In this document: piece by piece, positions 1 through 7,145 of the stretch
Layout: every line of letters begins with the position of its first letter
Numbering within the stretch: the stretch's first letter is position 1
Assembly (NCBI GenBank): GCA_023256555.1
Contig: JALRFB010000041.1
Location: 1 to 7,540 of the forward strand
Length of the DNA stretch: 7,540 nt
Origin: Sediminibacterium sp.
GTDB lineage: Bacteria; Bacteroidota; Bacteroidia; Chitinophagales; Chitinophagaceae
Reading direction: 5' to 3'
Notes under the pieces: generated by a model
The model's input: only the letters and a program-made list of their open reading frames with translations
Told to the model about the DNA's origin: nothing
The model's database searches: none
Program-made: the position numbers and the translations under genes

Positions 1-807
1 AAAAAAAGCTTAAGAAATAACTATGCATTCTTCTCTGAGACCAAGAAAAGAAAAGGAGTGCAAGAGCGTTTACCATTACCATATGAAAACTTAAGAGAAG
101 AAGATGCATTGTTTAGCGAATTTGTTTGGGAAGAAATTGATGCTAGAGAAAAAATCAATAGACCTTTTATTTATCAAGCATATGACGATAATGGAGATCA
201 AAGATTTTTTGCTATATTATTAAGAGCAATTGAAAAAGAAGGTATTACTGCATTTGCAGCCGAAGATGATCGTTTTACTACACCATTAAGTATGGATGAA
301 ATCAATGCAAGTTTAAAAGGTACTTTGGATACACAATTGGTGCAAAATGTTGACAATCCAAATGTATATGATACTGCAGTGGTATACAACACTAAATTAG
401 CTCCTCAGCCAGATTCTATTTATACATTTAGATTGAAGGAGCAATATATTTTTGATAGTAAGACAAGTAGAATGTATTGCAGAATTATTGGAATTGCACC
501 TGTAGCTTCAATTCAAATTAAGGATAAGATTATTAAGCGCCCTTTGTTTTGGGTTTACTATCCAGACTTGAGACCAATTTTGGCAAGAAATGAAGTGTAC
601 AATCCTAAAAATTTCTCCAGCAGAATTACTTGGGAAGAATTATTTGAAAGTAAATTCTTCAATGCTTATATCATAAAATCCACATTGGATAACTATAACG
701 ATAAGCCTTTAAATGCTTTGTATAAAGATCCAATCAGAAGATTGATTGAAGGAGAGAAGATTAGACAAAAAATATTCAATTACGAGCAAGAGCGTTGGGT
801 ATACTAG
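1..807 (+). CDS. gldN: Gliding motility / type IX secretion protein GldN (5' end missing)
   Basis: GldN (PorN in Porphyromonas) is a periplasmic component of the type IX secretion system. It binds the lipoprotein GldK/PorK to form a ring under the outer membrane, and is needed for protein secretion and gliding. The frame is open from base 1 to the TAG at 805-807, giving 268 visible residues. The N-terminal part, including the signal peptide, lies outside the window. A GTG at 58 could be taken as a start, but the 19 codons before it continue GldN-like sequence (SLRNNYAFFSE), so it is internal. Family-typical stretches are LPLPYENLREEDALF, the W-EIDAREKINRPF segment, a central RLKEQYIFD strand, the RPLFWVYYPDLRPIL block, and a C-terminal ITWEELFESKFFNAYI block. 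In related genomes gldK, gldL and gldM normally precede it, and they would be expected just upstream. It is convergent with uvrC and overlaps its stop by four bases. Identification is by recognising the family; no frameshift is seen. Confidence 0.93.
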   Translation, partial: KKSLRNNYAFFSETKKRKGVQERLPLPYENLREEDALFSEFVWEEIDAREKINRPFIYQAYDDNGDQRFFAILLRAIEKEGITAFAAEDDRFTTPLSMDEINASLKGTLDTQLVQNVDNPNVYDTAVVYNTKLAPQPDSIYTFRLKEQYIFDSKTSRMYCRIIGIAPVASIQIKDKIIKRPLFWVYYPDLRPILARNEVYNPKNFSSRITWEELFESKFFNAYIIKSTLDNYNDKPLNALYKDPIRRLIEGEKIRQKIFNYEQERWVY

Positions 808-2609
808 TTGCTTTCCTTTGCAAAAGCTTCTAATAAAATTTTTGTTTTTTGCGAACCTATAATTTCAGTAAGTAATGCTGGACTTGCTTTTTTTACTTTA
901 TTAGTAGATTTAAAATACTGTAATAATAATTCTTTGGTTTTCGGACCAATACCAGAAATATTATCTAATCCTGTCTCAAGAGCGCCTTTAGATCTTTTGC
1001 TTCTGTGAAATTGAATACCAAATCGGTGTACTTCATCTCTGATATTACGAATCAATTTATGTGCTTCGCTATGCCAGTTCAATAAGATCGAATTAGAATC
1101 ACCCACAAAGAATAATTCTTCTAAATTCTTAGCAAGGCCTACCATAGTCACTTTATCTTGTATACCCAATTCTGTTAAAGCTTCAAGTGCAGCATTTAAT
1201 TGTCCATTACCTCCATCAATGATGATTAATTGGGGAAGCGCTTGGTTTTTGGTAATGACAGAATGGTATCTTCTATACACTGACTCCTTCATACTTGCAA
1301 AGTCGTTGATACCCACTACAGTCTTGATATTGAATTTTCTATAATCAGATTTACTAGGCACTCCATTTTTAAAGCATACCATTGCCGAAACGGGATAGGA
1401 GCCTTGAAAGTTAGAGTTATCAAAACATTCTATATGTGTTGGAATAGTAGGTAAGTGCAATAAGGTTTTCATTTCTTCTAATACCAAATTGGGACTACTT
1501 TCTGTAACCAATAGTAGTGCTTGTTTATGTTTCCAATCTTTTAATGCATAATCAGCATTTTTTTGTGAAAGCGCCAATAATTGTTCTTTTTCTCCTTGTT
1601 TTGGTATGGTGTATTTTACATCTGGTATTATATCTTCTGGCTCAAAGGGAACTATTATTTCGGTTGCGGTGGATTCTAAATGGGTTCTAAAATAATGAAT
1701 GGCAAATGCCAAAACATTTTCTTTGGTTTCTTCTAAAGGAATACTCAAAGGGAGCATATGTGTTTGCACGATTCTTCCTTCTAGAACCATTAAGTAGTTT
1801 ACATATGCTTGATCTTCAAAATGTGCAATACTAAATACATCCATAGCATGGAGTTGCTTTGTATACACGACCGATTTGGTTTGGTATTGTTCTAGTTCTT
1901 CAATTTTTCTTTTGGTAAATCCTGCTTTTTCAAATGCCAAAGCAGCAGCTTCATCTTGCATCTTTTTTTGCAAAGAATTTATCAAAGGTTTTACGTTTCC
2001 CTTTAAAAGATGTGTGACTTGTTCAATTGATTGGTCATATTCTGCCTGAGTCTGTAAACCTTGACAGGGCCCTTTACAATTACCTAAATGATATTCTAGA
2101 CAAACTTTGAATTTTCCTTTTTCAATATTTTTGGGGGTTAAAGGAAGGGTGCATGTTCTTAAAGGGATACTTTGTTTGATATGATTAATCAGTTCCCTAA
2201 CAGCAAAAATATGTGTGTATGGACCATAATATATTGAACCATCTTTTATTTTCCTTCTTGTTAAAAAAACTCTTGGAAATGGTTCGTTTTTAATAACAAT
2301 ATAGGGATAGGTTTTATCATCCTTTAAATTAATATTATACTTAGGCTGATAATTTTTAATCAATTCATTTTCTAAAATAAAGGCATCATGTTCAGAATTG
2401 ACTATCGTGAATTGGATATCTTGAATTTTCTGCACTAATTCGATGGTCTTTAAAGTATGTTGCTGACCATTAAAATACGAGCTTACTCTGTTTCTTATGT
2501 TTTTAGCCTTACCCACATACAAAAGCTTGCCCTTTTCATCAAAATATTGATAAATCCCAGGTTCTTGTGGTAGGCTGGCCTGTATTTTTTTGAAAATTTC
2601 TCTTTCCAT
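804..2609 (-). CDS. uvrC: Excinuclease ABC subunit C (UvrC)
   Basis: UvrC is the nuclease of bacterial nucleotide excision repair. After UvrA and UvrB mark a lesion, it cuts the damaged strand on the 3' and 5' sides. The 601-residue length is normal for the family. Domains in order: an N-terminal GIY-YIG nuclease (GIY at 18-20, YVG at 31-33, R39, and E80 as likely catalytic residue); four cysteines C153, C170, C178 and C182 in the region that binds a [4Fe-4S] cluster in E. coli UvrC; a UVR helix for UvrB contact at about 206-242; and the RNase H-like nuclease domain with D397 (CFDNSN), D465 (IIIDGGNGQ) and H528 (DEVHRFG) matching the known D-D-H triad. Helix-hairpin-helix DNA-binding repeats lie at the C-terminus (ISGIGPKTKELLL and the following TEIIGSQKTKILLEAF). 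All key residues are present, so it should be active. The ATG at 2609 fits the family N-terminus. It is monocistronic, divergent from a DUF2721 gene and convergent with gldN. Confidence 0.97.
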   Translation of the reverse strand: MEREIFKKIQASLPQEPGIYQYFDEKGKLLYVGKAKNIRNRVSSYFNGQQHTLKTIELVQKIQDIQFTIVNSEHDAFILENELIKNYQPKYNINLKDDKTYPYIVIKNEPFPRVFLTRRKIKDGSIYYGPYTHIFAVRELINHIKQSIPLRTCTLPLTPKNIEKGKFKVCLEYHLGNCKGPCQGLQTQAEYDQSIEQVTHLLKGNVKPLINSLQKKMQDEAAALAFEKAGFTKRKIEELEQYQTKSVVYTKQLHAMDVFSIAHFEDQAYVNYLMVLEGRIVQTHMLPLSIPLEETKENVLAFAIHYFRTHLESTATEIIVPFEPEDIIPDVKYTIPKQGEKEQLLALSQKNADYALKDWKHKQALLLVTESSPNLVLEEMKTLLHLPTIPTHIECFDNSNFQGSYPVSAMVCFKNGVPSKSDYRKFNIKTVVGINDFASMKESVYRRYHSVITKNQALPQLIIIDGGNGQLNAALEALTELGIQDKVTMVGLAKNLEELFFVGDSNSILLNWHSEAHKLIRNIRDEVHRFGIQFHRSKRSKGALETGLDNISGIGPKTKELLLQYFKSTNKVKKASPALLTEIIGSQKTKILLEAFAKESN

Positions 2610-2620
2610 GTGAGTAAGGG

Positions 2621-2628
2621 CAAAAATA
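2621..2628 (-). promoter_or_regulatory. Candidate -7 promoter element for uvrC
   Basis: On the minus strand these bases read TATTTTTG, an exact match to the Bacteroidota -7 consensus TAnnTTTG. The element ends 11 bases before the uvrC ATG, so a transcript would have a very short leader. I found no TTG/TTTG -33 element at the usual 17-23 base spacing, which lowers confidence. The box forms a perfect inverted repeat with the one at 2634-2641. Confidence 0.4.
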
Positions 2629-2633
2629 TGAAG

Positions 2634-2641
2634 TATTTTTG
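2634..2641 (+). promoter_or_regulatory. Candidate -7 promoter element for the DUF2721 gene
   Basis: The plus strand reads TATTTTTG here, again an exact TAnnTTTG. It ends four bases before the ATG at 2646, so transcription would begin at or next to that start codon and give a leaderless or nearly leaderless mRNA. It would also exclude the alternative starts at 2610 and 2628. No -33 TTG is visible at normal spacing, so this rests on the -7 box alone. Confidence 0.35.
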
Positions 2642-2645
2642 GGGT

Positions 2646-3089
2646 ATGGAATTATCTGTTAATATACCTGCACTTTTATTTCCAGCCATCAGTTTGATTA
2701 TGCTGGCTTATACCAATCGCTTTTTAGCCTTGTCTAACAGAGTAAGGGTATTACATGATAAATACAATCAATTAGAGCAAAGGCATATTATTTTCGGACA
2801 GATTAAGAATATTAAATATAGAATTAAGCTTATTCAAAGCATGCAAACATTTGGTGTTGCATCTTTATTACTTTCTATTCTTTCCATGTTCTTTATTTAT
2901 ATAGAATATCAATTGGTAGCCCAATTTGTCTTTGGCATTAGTTTAATTACCTTCTGTATCTCTATATCTATTTCTTTAATTGAAATTCGATTAAGCACGA
3001 AGGCTATCGAATTAGAATTAAGTGATATGGAAGGATTAGAAGATCCCTCTGTGATGGAATACTTGAAAAAGAAATTTGAAAGAGAATAG
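2646..3089 (+). CDS. DUF2721-type small membrane protein
   Basis: A 147-residue membrane protein of unknown function resembling the DUF2721 family. Evidence is the N-terminal helix with PALLFPAISLIMLAYTNRF, followed by an arginine-rich NRVRVLHDKY segment. The predicted layout is a helix at about 5-22, a charged helical stretch at about 24-64 that may be coiled-coil (NQLEQRHIIFGQIKNIKYRI), two helices at about 67-86 and 89-111, and an acidic then basic cytoplasmic-looking tail. There is no signal peptide or catalytic motif. The frame is open back to a GTG at 2610, and there is another ATG at 2628. I prefer 2646 because DUF2721 proteins start just before the first helix and because a candidate -7 box occupies 2634-2641. 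The gene is divergent from uvrC and convergent with the ABC exporter, with only seven bases between stops. Its position does not suggest a function. The family assignment is fairly secure and the start is less so. Confidence 0.8.
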   Translation: MELSVNIPALLFPAISLIMLAYTNRFLALSNRVRVLHDKYNQLEQRHIIFGQIKNIKYRIKLIQSMQTFGVASLLLSILSMFFIYIEYQLVAQFVFGISLITFCISISISLIEIRLSTKAIELELSDMEGLEDPSVMEYLKKKFERE

Positions 3090-3096
3090 TTAATAC

Positions 3097-4863
3097 TTAA
3101 TTAGATTTTCTTTCTCCAATTTGTTGTCTCCACATTGCATAGTACAAGCCTTTTTCTTCCAAAAGACTTTGATGCGTTCCTTCTTCAATAACTTGTCCCT
3201 TCTCTAATACATAAATTCTATTAGCATGAATGATGGTGCTTAATCTATGTGCAATCATAATAGTAATCTGTTCTCTTTCTGTAGATAGTTCTCTGATCGT
3301 ATCTGTAATGGATTCTTCAGTGATACTATCTAAACTTGAAGTAGCTTCGTCAAATATTAATAAATGAGGATGTCTTAATAATGCTCTTGCTATAGATAAT
3401 CTCTGTTTTTCTCCACCAGATAATTTTAATCCACCTTCTCCAATCACTGTGGCTAATCCATTGCCACCCTTGTCTAAGATATTCGAACAACTTGCCTTAG
3501 TTAATGCTTCTAACATTTCTGCATCGGTTGCTTCTGGAGCAACAAAAGCTAAGTTTTCTTTGATAGTGCCAGCAAATAATTGAGTATCCTGTGTAACAAA
3601 GCTAATTTGATTTCTCAAAGCATTCATATCAATCTGATGGGTGTCAATCCCATTCACTAAAATAGCACCATCTTGATTGGTATATAATCCTACTAAAAGT
3701 TTAACCAAAGTGCTTTTGCCTGCACCTGATGGTCCGACAAATGCCACTGTCTCTCCTTTTTTAGCAACAAAATTGATATTGTCAATCGCTTTAAAATTAG
3801 CGGTCTGATGTTGAAAGCTTACGTTTTGAAAAGCCAGTTGTTCTATATTACCTACATTGGTTGGATTGGATGGGGTTTGTTCTGTTGGCTTATTCATCAA
3901 AGCTTCGAAATTATTTAAAGAAGCTTCTGTTTCTCTATAGCTCATAATAATGCTTCCTATTTCTTGTAATGGACCAAAAATAAAAAAGCTATAAAATTGT
4001 AAAGAAATCAATTGGCCCACGGTTAAAATTTCTTTGAAGATTAACCACATTAATGTAAAAGTGATTACTTGTCTCAAAGCATTTACCATAGTGCCTTGGA
4101 TAAAACTTAAAGAACGTATATTTTTCACTTTCTTTAATTCCAATGCTAATATCTTATAGGTATTATTATTTAATCTATTAATTTCTTGAGTGGTTAAACC
4201 AAGGCTCTTCACTAATTCAATATTTCTTAAACTCTCTGTAGTAGTTCCCGCAAGGGTAGTGGTTTCTTTAACAATATTCTTTTGGATGGACTTAATCTTT
4301 TTACTTAATAAGTTAGTGACATAAGCAATCATACTTGCTCCACCAATATAGATAGGAATAATAGACCAATGTAATCTAGTTGCATAGATGGTCACGAAAA
4401 TCACGCTCACAATAATGCCAAATAAAACATTTACCACATAACTAATGAATTTCTCACAGTCTGCTCTAGCTTTTGTTAAAATTGATAATGTTTCTCCGCT
4501 TCTTTGATCCTCAAATGCTTGATAAGGCAATTGCATCGAATGCTTTAAACCATCAGTAAACAAGGCAGCACCAAATTTTTGTATAATTACATTCACCACA
4601 TAGTCTTGAAAAGCTTTAGCAATTCTACTTACCATGGCAGTACCTACTAATAATAATAGCATATTACCTACGCCTGTTAAAAAAGCAGCTTGATCTCTTG
4701 GTACTCCATTTGCATCTTTAAATGGACTTTTAGCAAAACCATCAATCAATTTTCCAAAGATCATTGGATCGAATAAAGAAAATGTTTGGTTAATGGCCGC
4801 TAAAACAAATGCCAGTAAAACTAAAGGCCTATAAGGGCGTATGTATTTGAAAAGTATTTTCAT
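3097..4863 (-). CDS. MsbA-like ABC exporter (fused membrane and ATPase domains)
   Basis: A 588-residue half-transporter expected to work as a homodimer in the inner membrane, exporting a lipid, peptide or drug-like substrate; the substrate cannot be told from sequence. The N-terminal part is a type 1 exporter domain with six likely membrane helices at about 14-32, 64-80, 142-160, 164-184, 258-280 and 284-305. The ATPase domain begins at about 341, with Walker A GPSGAGKST at 377-385, Q-loop Q425, signature LSGGEKQR at 481-488, Walker B LLIFDE ending at D505 and E506 (catalytic glutamate), D-loop SSLD, and switch H539. All ATPase residues are intact. The A-loop position that is usually tyrosine appears to be H352. 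The start ATG at 4863 lies 31 bases after the engB stop, so the gene is probably the last of the gpmI-engB-ABC transcript. I would not assign it as true lipid A flippase MsbA, because several close paralogues usually exist in these genomes. Confidence 0.93.
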   Translation of the reverse strand: MKILFKYIRPYRPLVLLAFVLAAINQTFSLFDPMIFGKLIDGFAKSPFKDANGVPRDQAAFLTGVGNMLLLLVGTAMVSRIAKAFQDYVVNVIIQKFGAALFTDGLKHSMQLPYQAFEDQRSGETLSILTKARADCEKFISYVVNVLFGIIVSVIFVTIYATRLHWSIIPIYIGGASMIAYVTNLLSKKIKSIQKNIVKETTTLAGTTTESLRNIELVKSLGLTTQEINRLNNNTYKILALELKKVKNIRSLSFIQGTMVNALRQVITFTLMWLIFKEILTVGQLISLQFYSFFIFGPLQEIGSIIMSYRETEASLNNFEALMNKPTEQTPSNPTNVGNIEQLAFQNVSFQHQTANFKAIDNINFVAKKGETVAFVGPSGAGKSTLVKLLVGLYTNQDGAILVNGIDTHQIDMNALRNQISFVTQDTQLFAGTIKENLAFVAPEATDAEMLEALTKASCSNILDKGGNGLATVIGEGGLKLSGGEKQRLSIARALLRHPHLLIFDEATSSLDSITEESITDTIRELSTEREQITIMIAHRLSTIIHANRIYVLEKGQVIEEGTHQSLLEEKGLYYAMWRQQIGERKSN

Positions 4864-4894
4864 ATTTATTTATTGATGATAATGCTTAATGGCA

Positions 4895-5536
4895 CTATAT
4901 ATTATTGATTTCGTCTTTGTATAGCTGATTGTATCTATCTAAGCAAGCAATAACTTCTGCTACACCCTCCTTTTTTTCTGCACTGGTTACAAATGCTTCA
5001 GGTAGAAAGGCAAAATTTTCTTTTAATGTATCCATCATGGCTTTGACATTTCTTGCCACAACACCTGGTTTTTCTTTATCGGATTTGGTAAAGATTAATG
5101 TAATGGGTATTTCCCATTGGTACATTTGCTCAATAAATTCTAGATCTATTTTTTGTGGAGCGTGTCTACTATCAATTAAAACAAATACCCTGCACAGGTT
5201 GGGTCTTTTTCTTAAATAGTTTTCAATCATTTGCTCCCATCTTCTTCTGCTACTTTGAGAAACCTTAGCAAATCCGTATCCTGGCAAATCGACAATATAC
5301 CATTTATCAGAAATTTTGGCACCACTATTACTAGTAATTTCAAAATGATTGATTAATTGTGTCTTGCCTGGTGTGCCAGAAGTTTTAGCTAGATTTTTTT
5401 GCTGAACGATAGCATTGATAATGGAAGACTTTCCTACATTACTTCTCCCAATGAAGGCATATTCTGGCGCCTGTAATTTAGGACAGAGGTCGAAACTAGG
5501 ACTGGAGATTAAATAAGTTGCTTTAGTTATTTTCAT
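4895..5536 (-). CDS. engB: Ribosome biogenesis GTPase EngB (YsxC/YihA)
   Basis: EngB is an essential small GTPase in many bacteria and takes part in late assembly of the 50S ribosomal subunit. The 213-residue length is normal. GTP-binding motifs occur in order: G1 GRSNVGKSS at 30-38, G2 in TSGTPGKTQ with T55, G3 DLPGYG at 83-88, G4 TKSD at 150-153, and G5 TSA at 184-186. The DLPGYGFAKVS block and SRRRWEQMIENYL that follow it are characteristic of EngB and separate it from Era and Der. The ATG at 5536 gives the expected N-terminus, about 29 residues before G1. It lies 14 bases after the gpmI stop on the same strand and 31 bases before the ABC exporter start, consistent with co-transcription. 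No Shine-Dalgarno sequence precedes it. Nothing appears truncated or missing. Confidence 0.96.
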   Translation of the reverse strand: MKITKATYLISSPSFDLCPKLQAPEYAFIGRSNVGKSSIINAIVQQKNLAKTSGTPGKTQLINHFEITSNSGAKISDKWYIVDLPGYGFAKVSQSSRRRWEQMIENYLRKRPNLCRVFVLIDSRHAPQKIDLEFIEQMYQWEIPITLIFTKSDKEKPGVVARNVKAMMDTLKENFAFLPEAFVTSAEKKEGVAEVIACLDRYNQLYKDEINNI

Positions 5537-5550
5537 TATTTGCTAGTACT

Positions 5551-7068
5551 TTAAATGAGTACTTCTCCGGTCATTTCTTTTGGTATACTAATATCCATCA
5601 TTTTCAAAATGCTTGGTGCAATATCTCCTAACTTACCAGATTTTAAATGGCCTTTCCATTCCTTATCAATAACAAATAAAGGAACTAAATTTAAAGTATG
5701 TGCAGTGTTAGGACTTCCATCTTCATTCATCATATAATCTGCATTTCCGTGGTCTGCTGTTAAGAATATAGTATATCCATTTGCTAATCCTGCAGTCACA
5801 ATTTTCTCTACACATTGGTCAACTGTTTCTACTGCTTTGATTACTGCGCTGAAAATACCAGTATGGCCCACCATATCTGCATTAGCATAATTTAAACAAA
5901 TAAAGTCTGCAGATCCTGCATTGATTTCAGGTAATAATTTCTCTGTTAATTCTGCTGCACTCATTTCTGGCTGTAAATCATAGGTAGCCACTTTTGGAGA
6001 AGCTGCCATGATTCTTGATTCACCTTCAAAAGGTACTTCTCTACCACCACTAAAGAAGAAAGTTACGTGTGGATACTTTTCTGTTTCAGCAATTCTGATT
6101 TGTTTTTTATGATTTGCTGCCAATACTTCTCCTAAGGTATTCACTAAATTATCGTTCTCGAAAATCACATGAACATTCTGAAAAGTTTCATCATATTTAG
6201 TGATGGTTGTATAGTGTAAAGAAAGCTTTTTCATATTAAACTCATGAAAATCTTTTTGTGTTAATACTTCCGTGATTTCTCTACAACGATCTGTTCTAAA
6301 ATTAAAACATAATACCGCATCGCCTTCCTCGATAGTGGCAATTGGGGCACCATTTTCTACTAGAACGGTTGGTTTAATAAATTCGTCGGTGATATCTTTT
6401 GCATAATTGGCCTCAATCGCAGCTGTTGCATTGGATGCTGTTTCCCCTATACCATTCACTAAAGCATCATATGCTAATTGAACTCTTTCCCAACGCTTAT
6501 CTCTATCCATTGCATAATATCTTCCACTTACTGTTGCAATTCTTCCAACAGATCCTGCAATAGCTTGCTCCACATCGCTTACAAAAGCTAAACCACTTTT
6601 TGGATCTGTGTCACGACCATCTGTGAAAGCATGGATAAATACTTTATCTAATCCTTTAGCTTTACATATCTCGCAGATTGCTTTTAAATGACTTGTATGA
6701 GAATGCACTCCGCCATCACTTACTAAACCTAATAAATGTAAAGGCTTATTATTTTCTTTAGCATATTGAATAGAAGCTAAAAGAGTAGGGTTGTTAGCTA
6801 ATTCTCCTGTTCTAATGGCCACATTAATTCTCTGTAATTCTTGATAGACAATTCTACCAGCACCTAGGTTCAAATGACCTACTTCACTATTGCCCATCTG
6901 TCCATCTGGTAAGCCCACTTGTTCGCCACAAGTAACTAATGTACTATGAGGGTATTTATTATATAAGCTAGATACAAAAGGCACTTTTGCATTTTGTATA
7001 GCATCTGCTTTTGCTACTTGACCTAGTCCCCAGCCATCCATGATGACTAATATTACTTTTTTCGACAT
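5551..7068 (-). CDS. gpmI: 2,3-bisphosphoglycerate-independent phosphoglycerate mutase
   Basis: This cytoplasmic enzyme interconverts 3-phosphoglycerate and 2-phosphoglycerate in glycolysis and gluconeogenesis. It uses two metal ions, usually manganese, and a phosphoserine intermediate. With the ATG at 7068 the protein is 505 residues, typical of the family, and starts MSKKVILVIMDGWGLG. Visible active-site residues are D11, the nucleophile S61 in MGNSEVGH, H122 in GGVHSHTSH, the GRDTDPKSG and FNFRTDR substrate segments, and the metal ligands D398 and H402 (NADMVGH), D439 and H440 (TADHGNAD) and H457 (AHTLNLVPL). These match the Geobacillus enzyme with a small constant offset. The frame stays open 42 codons further, to 7194, but that extension is unlike the family and would run into the signal peptide of the divergent DUF4783 gene, so I reject it. 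It is the first gene of a probable gpmI-engB-ABC transcript. Confidence 0.97.
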   Translation of the reverse strand: MSKKVILVIMDGWGLGQVAKADAIQNAKVPFVSSLYNKYPHSTLVTCGEQVGLPDGQMGNSEVGHLNLGAGRIVYQELQRINVAIRTGELANNPTLLASIQYAKENNKPLHLLGLVSDGGVHSHTSHLKAICEICKAKGLDKVFIHAFTDGRDTDPKSGLAFVSDVEQAIAGSVGRIATVSGRYYAMDRDKRWERVQLAYDALVNGIGETASNATAAIEANYAKDITDEFIKPTVLVENGAPIATIEEGDAVLCFNFRTDRCREITEVLTQKDFHEFNMKKLSLHYTTITKYDETFQNVHVIFENDNLVNTLGEVLAANHKKQIRIAETEKYPHVTFFFSGGREVPFEGESRIMAASPKVATYDLQPEMSAAELTEKLLPEINAGSADFICLNYANADMVGHTGIFSAVIKAVETVDQCVEKIVTAGLANGYTIFLTADHGNADYMMNEDGSPNTAHTLNLVPLFVIDKEWKGHLKSGKLGDIAPSILKMMDISIPKEMTGEVLI

Positions 7069-7088
7069 AAAATCTTTAATTTGTAGCT

Positions 7089-7119
7089 CAAAGGTCCAAA
7101 AGAGTAAGCACATTTCAAA
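7089..7119 (-). promoter_or_regulatory. Candidate promoter for the gpmI-engB-ABC cluster
   Basis: On the minus strand a TTTG (7119-7116) is followed after exactly 19 bases by GACCTTTG (7096-7089). This fits the Bacteroidota arrangement of a -33 TTTG and a -7 TAnnTTTG, with one mismatch (G for the first T). The -7 box ends 20 bases before the gpmI ATG at 7068, which also supports that start over the longer frame. The match was made by eye and is not experimentally supported. Confidence 0.45.
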
Positions 7120-7145
7120 CTTTAAGCCCTTATAATACATACAAA

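Noticed and set aside
2495..2689. Minus-strand frame of 64 codons overlapping the uvrC start
   Set aside because: It runs in another frame across uvrC and the DUF2721 start, with no family resemblance.
3090..3096. Possible terminator between the DUF2721 gene and the ABC exporter
   Set aside because: The gap is seven AT-rich bases and the surrounding sequence shows no clear GC-rich stem followed by a T run.
4929..5219. Open frames antisense to engB, gpmI, uvrC and gldN
   Set aside because: These short frames lie wholly inside well-identified genes, have no recognisable protein features, and are expected shadows of the coding strand.
7131..7136. TATAAT as a -10 box for the DUF4783 gene
   Set aside because: Bacteroidota primary promoters use TAnnTTTG, no matching -33 was found at proper spacing, and TATAAT is expected by chance in AT-rich DNA. 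I could not identify a convincing promoter for this gene.
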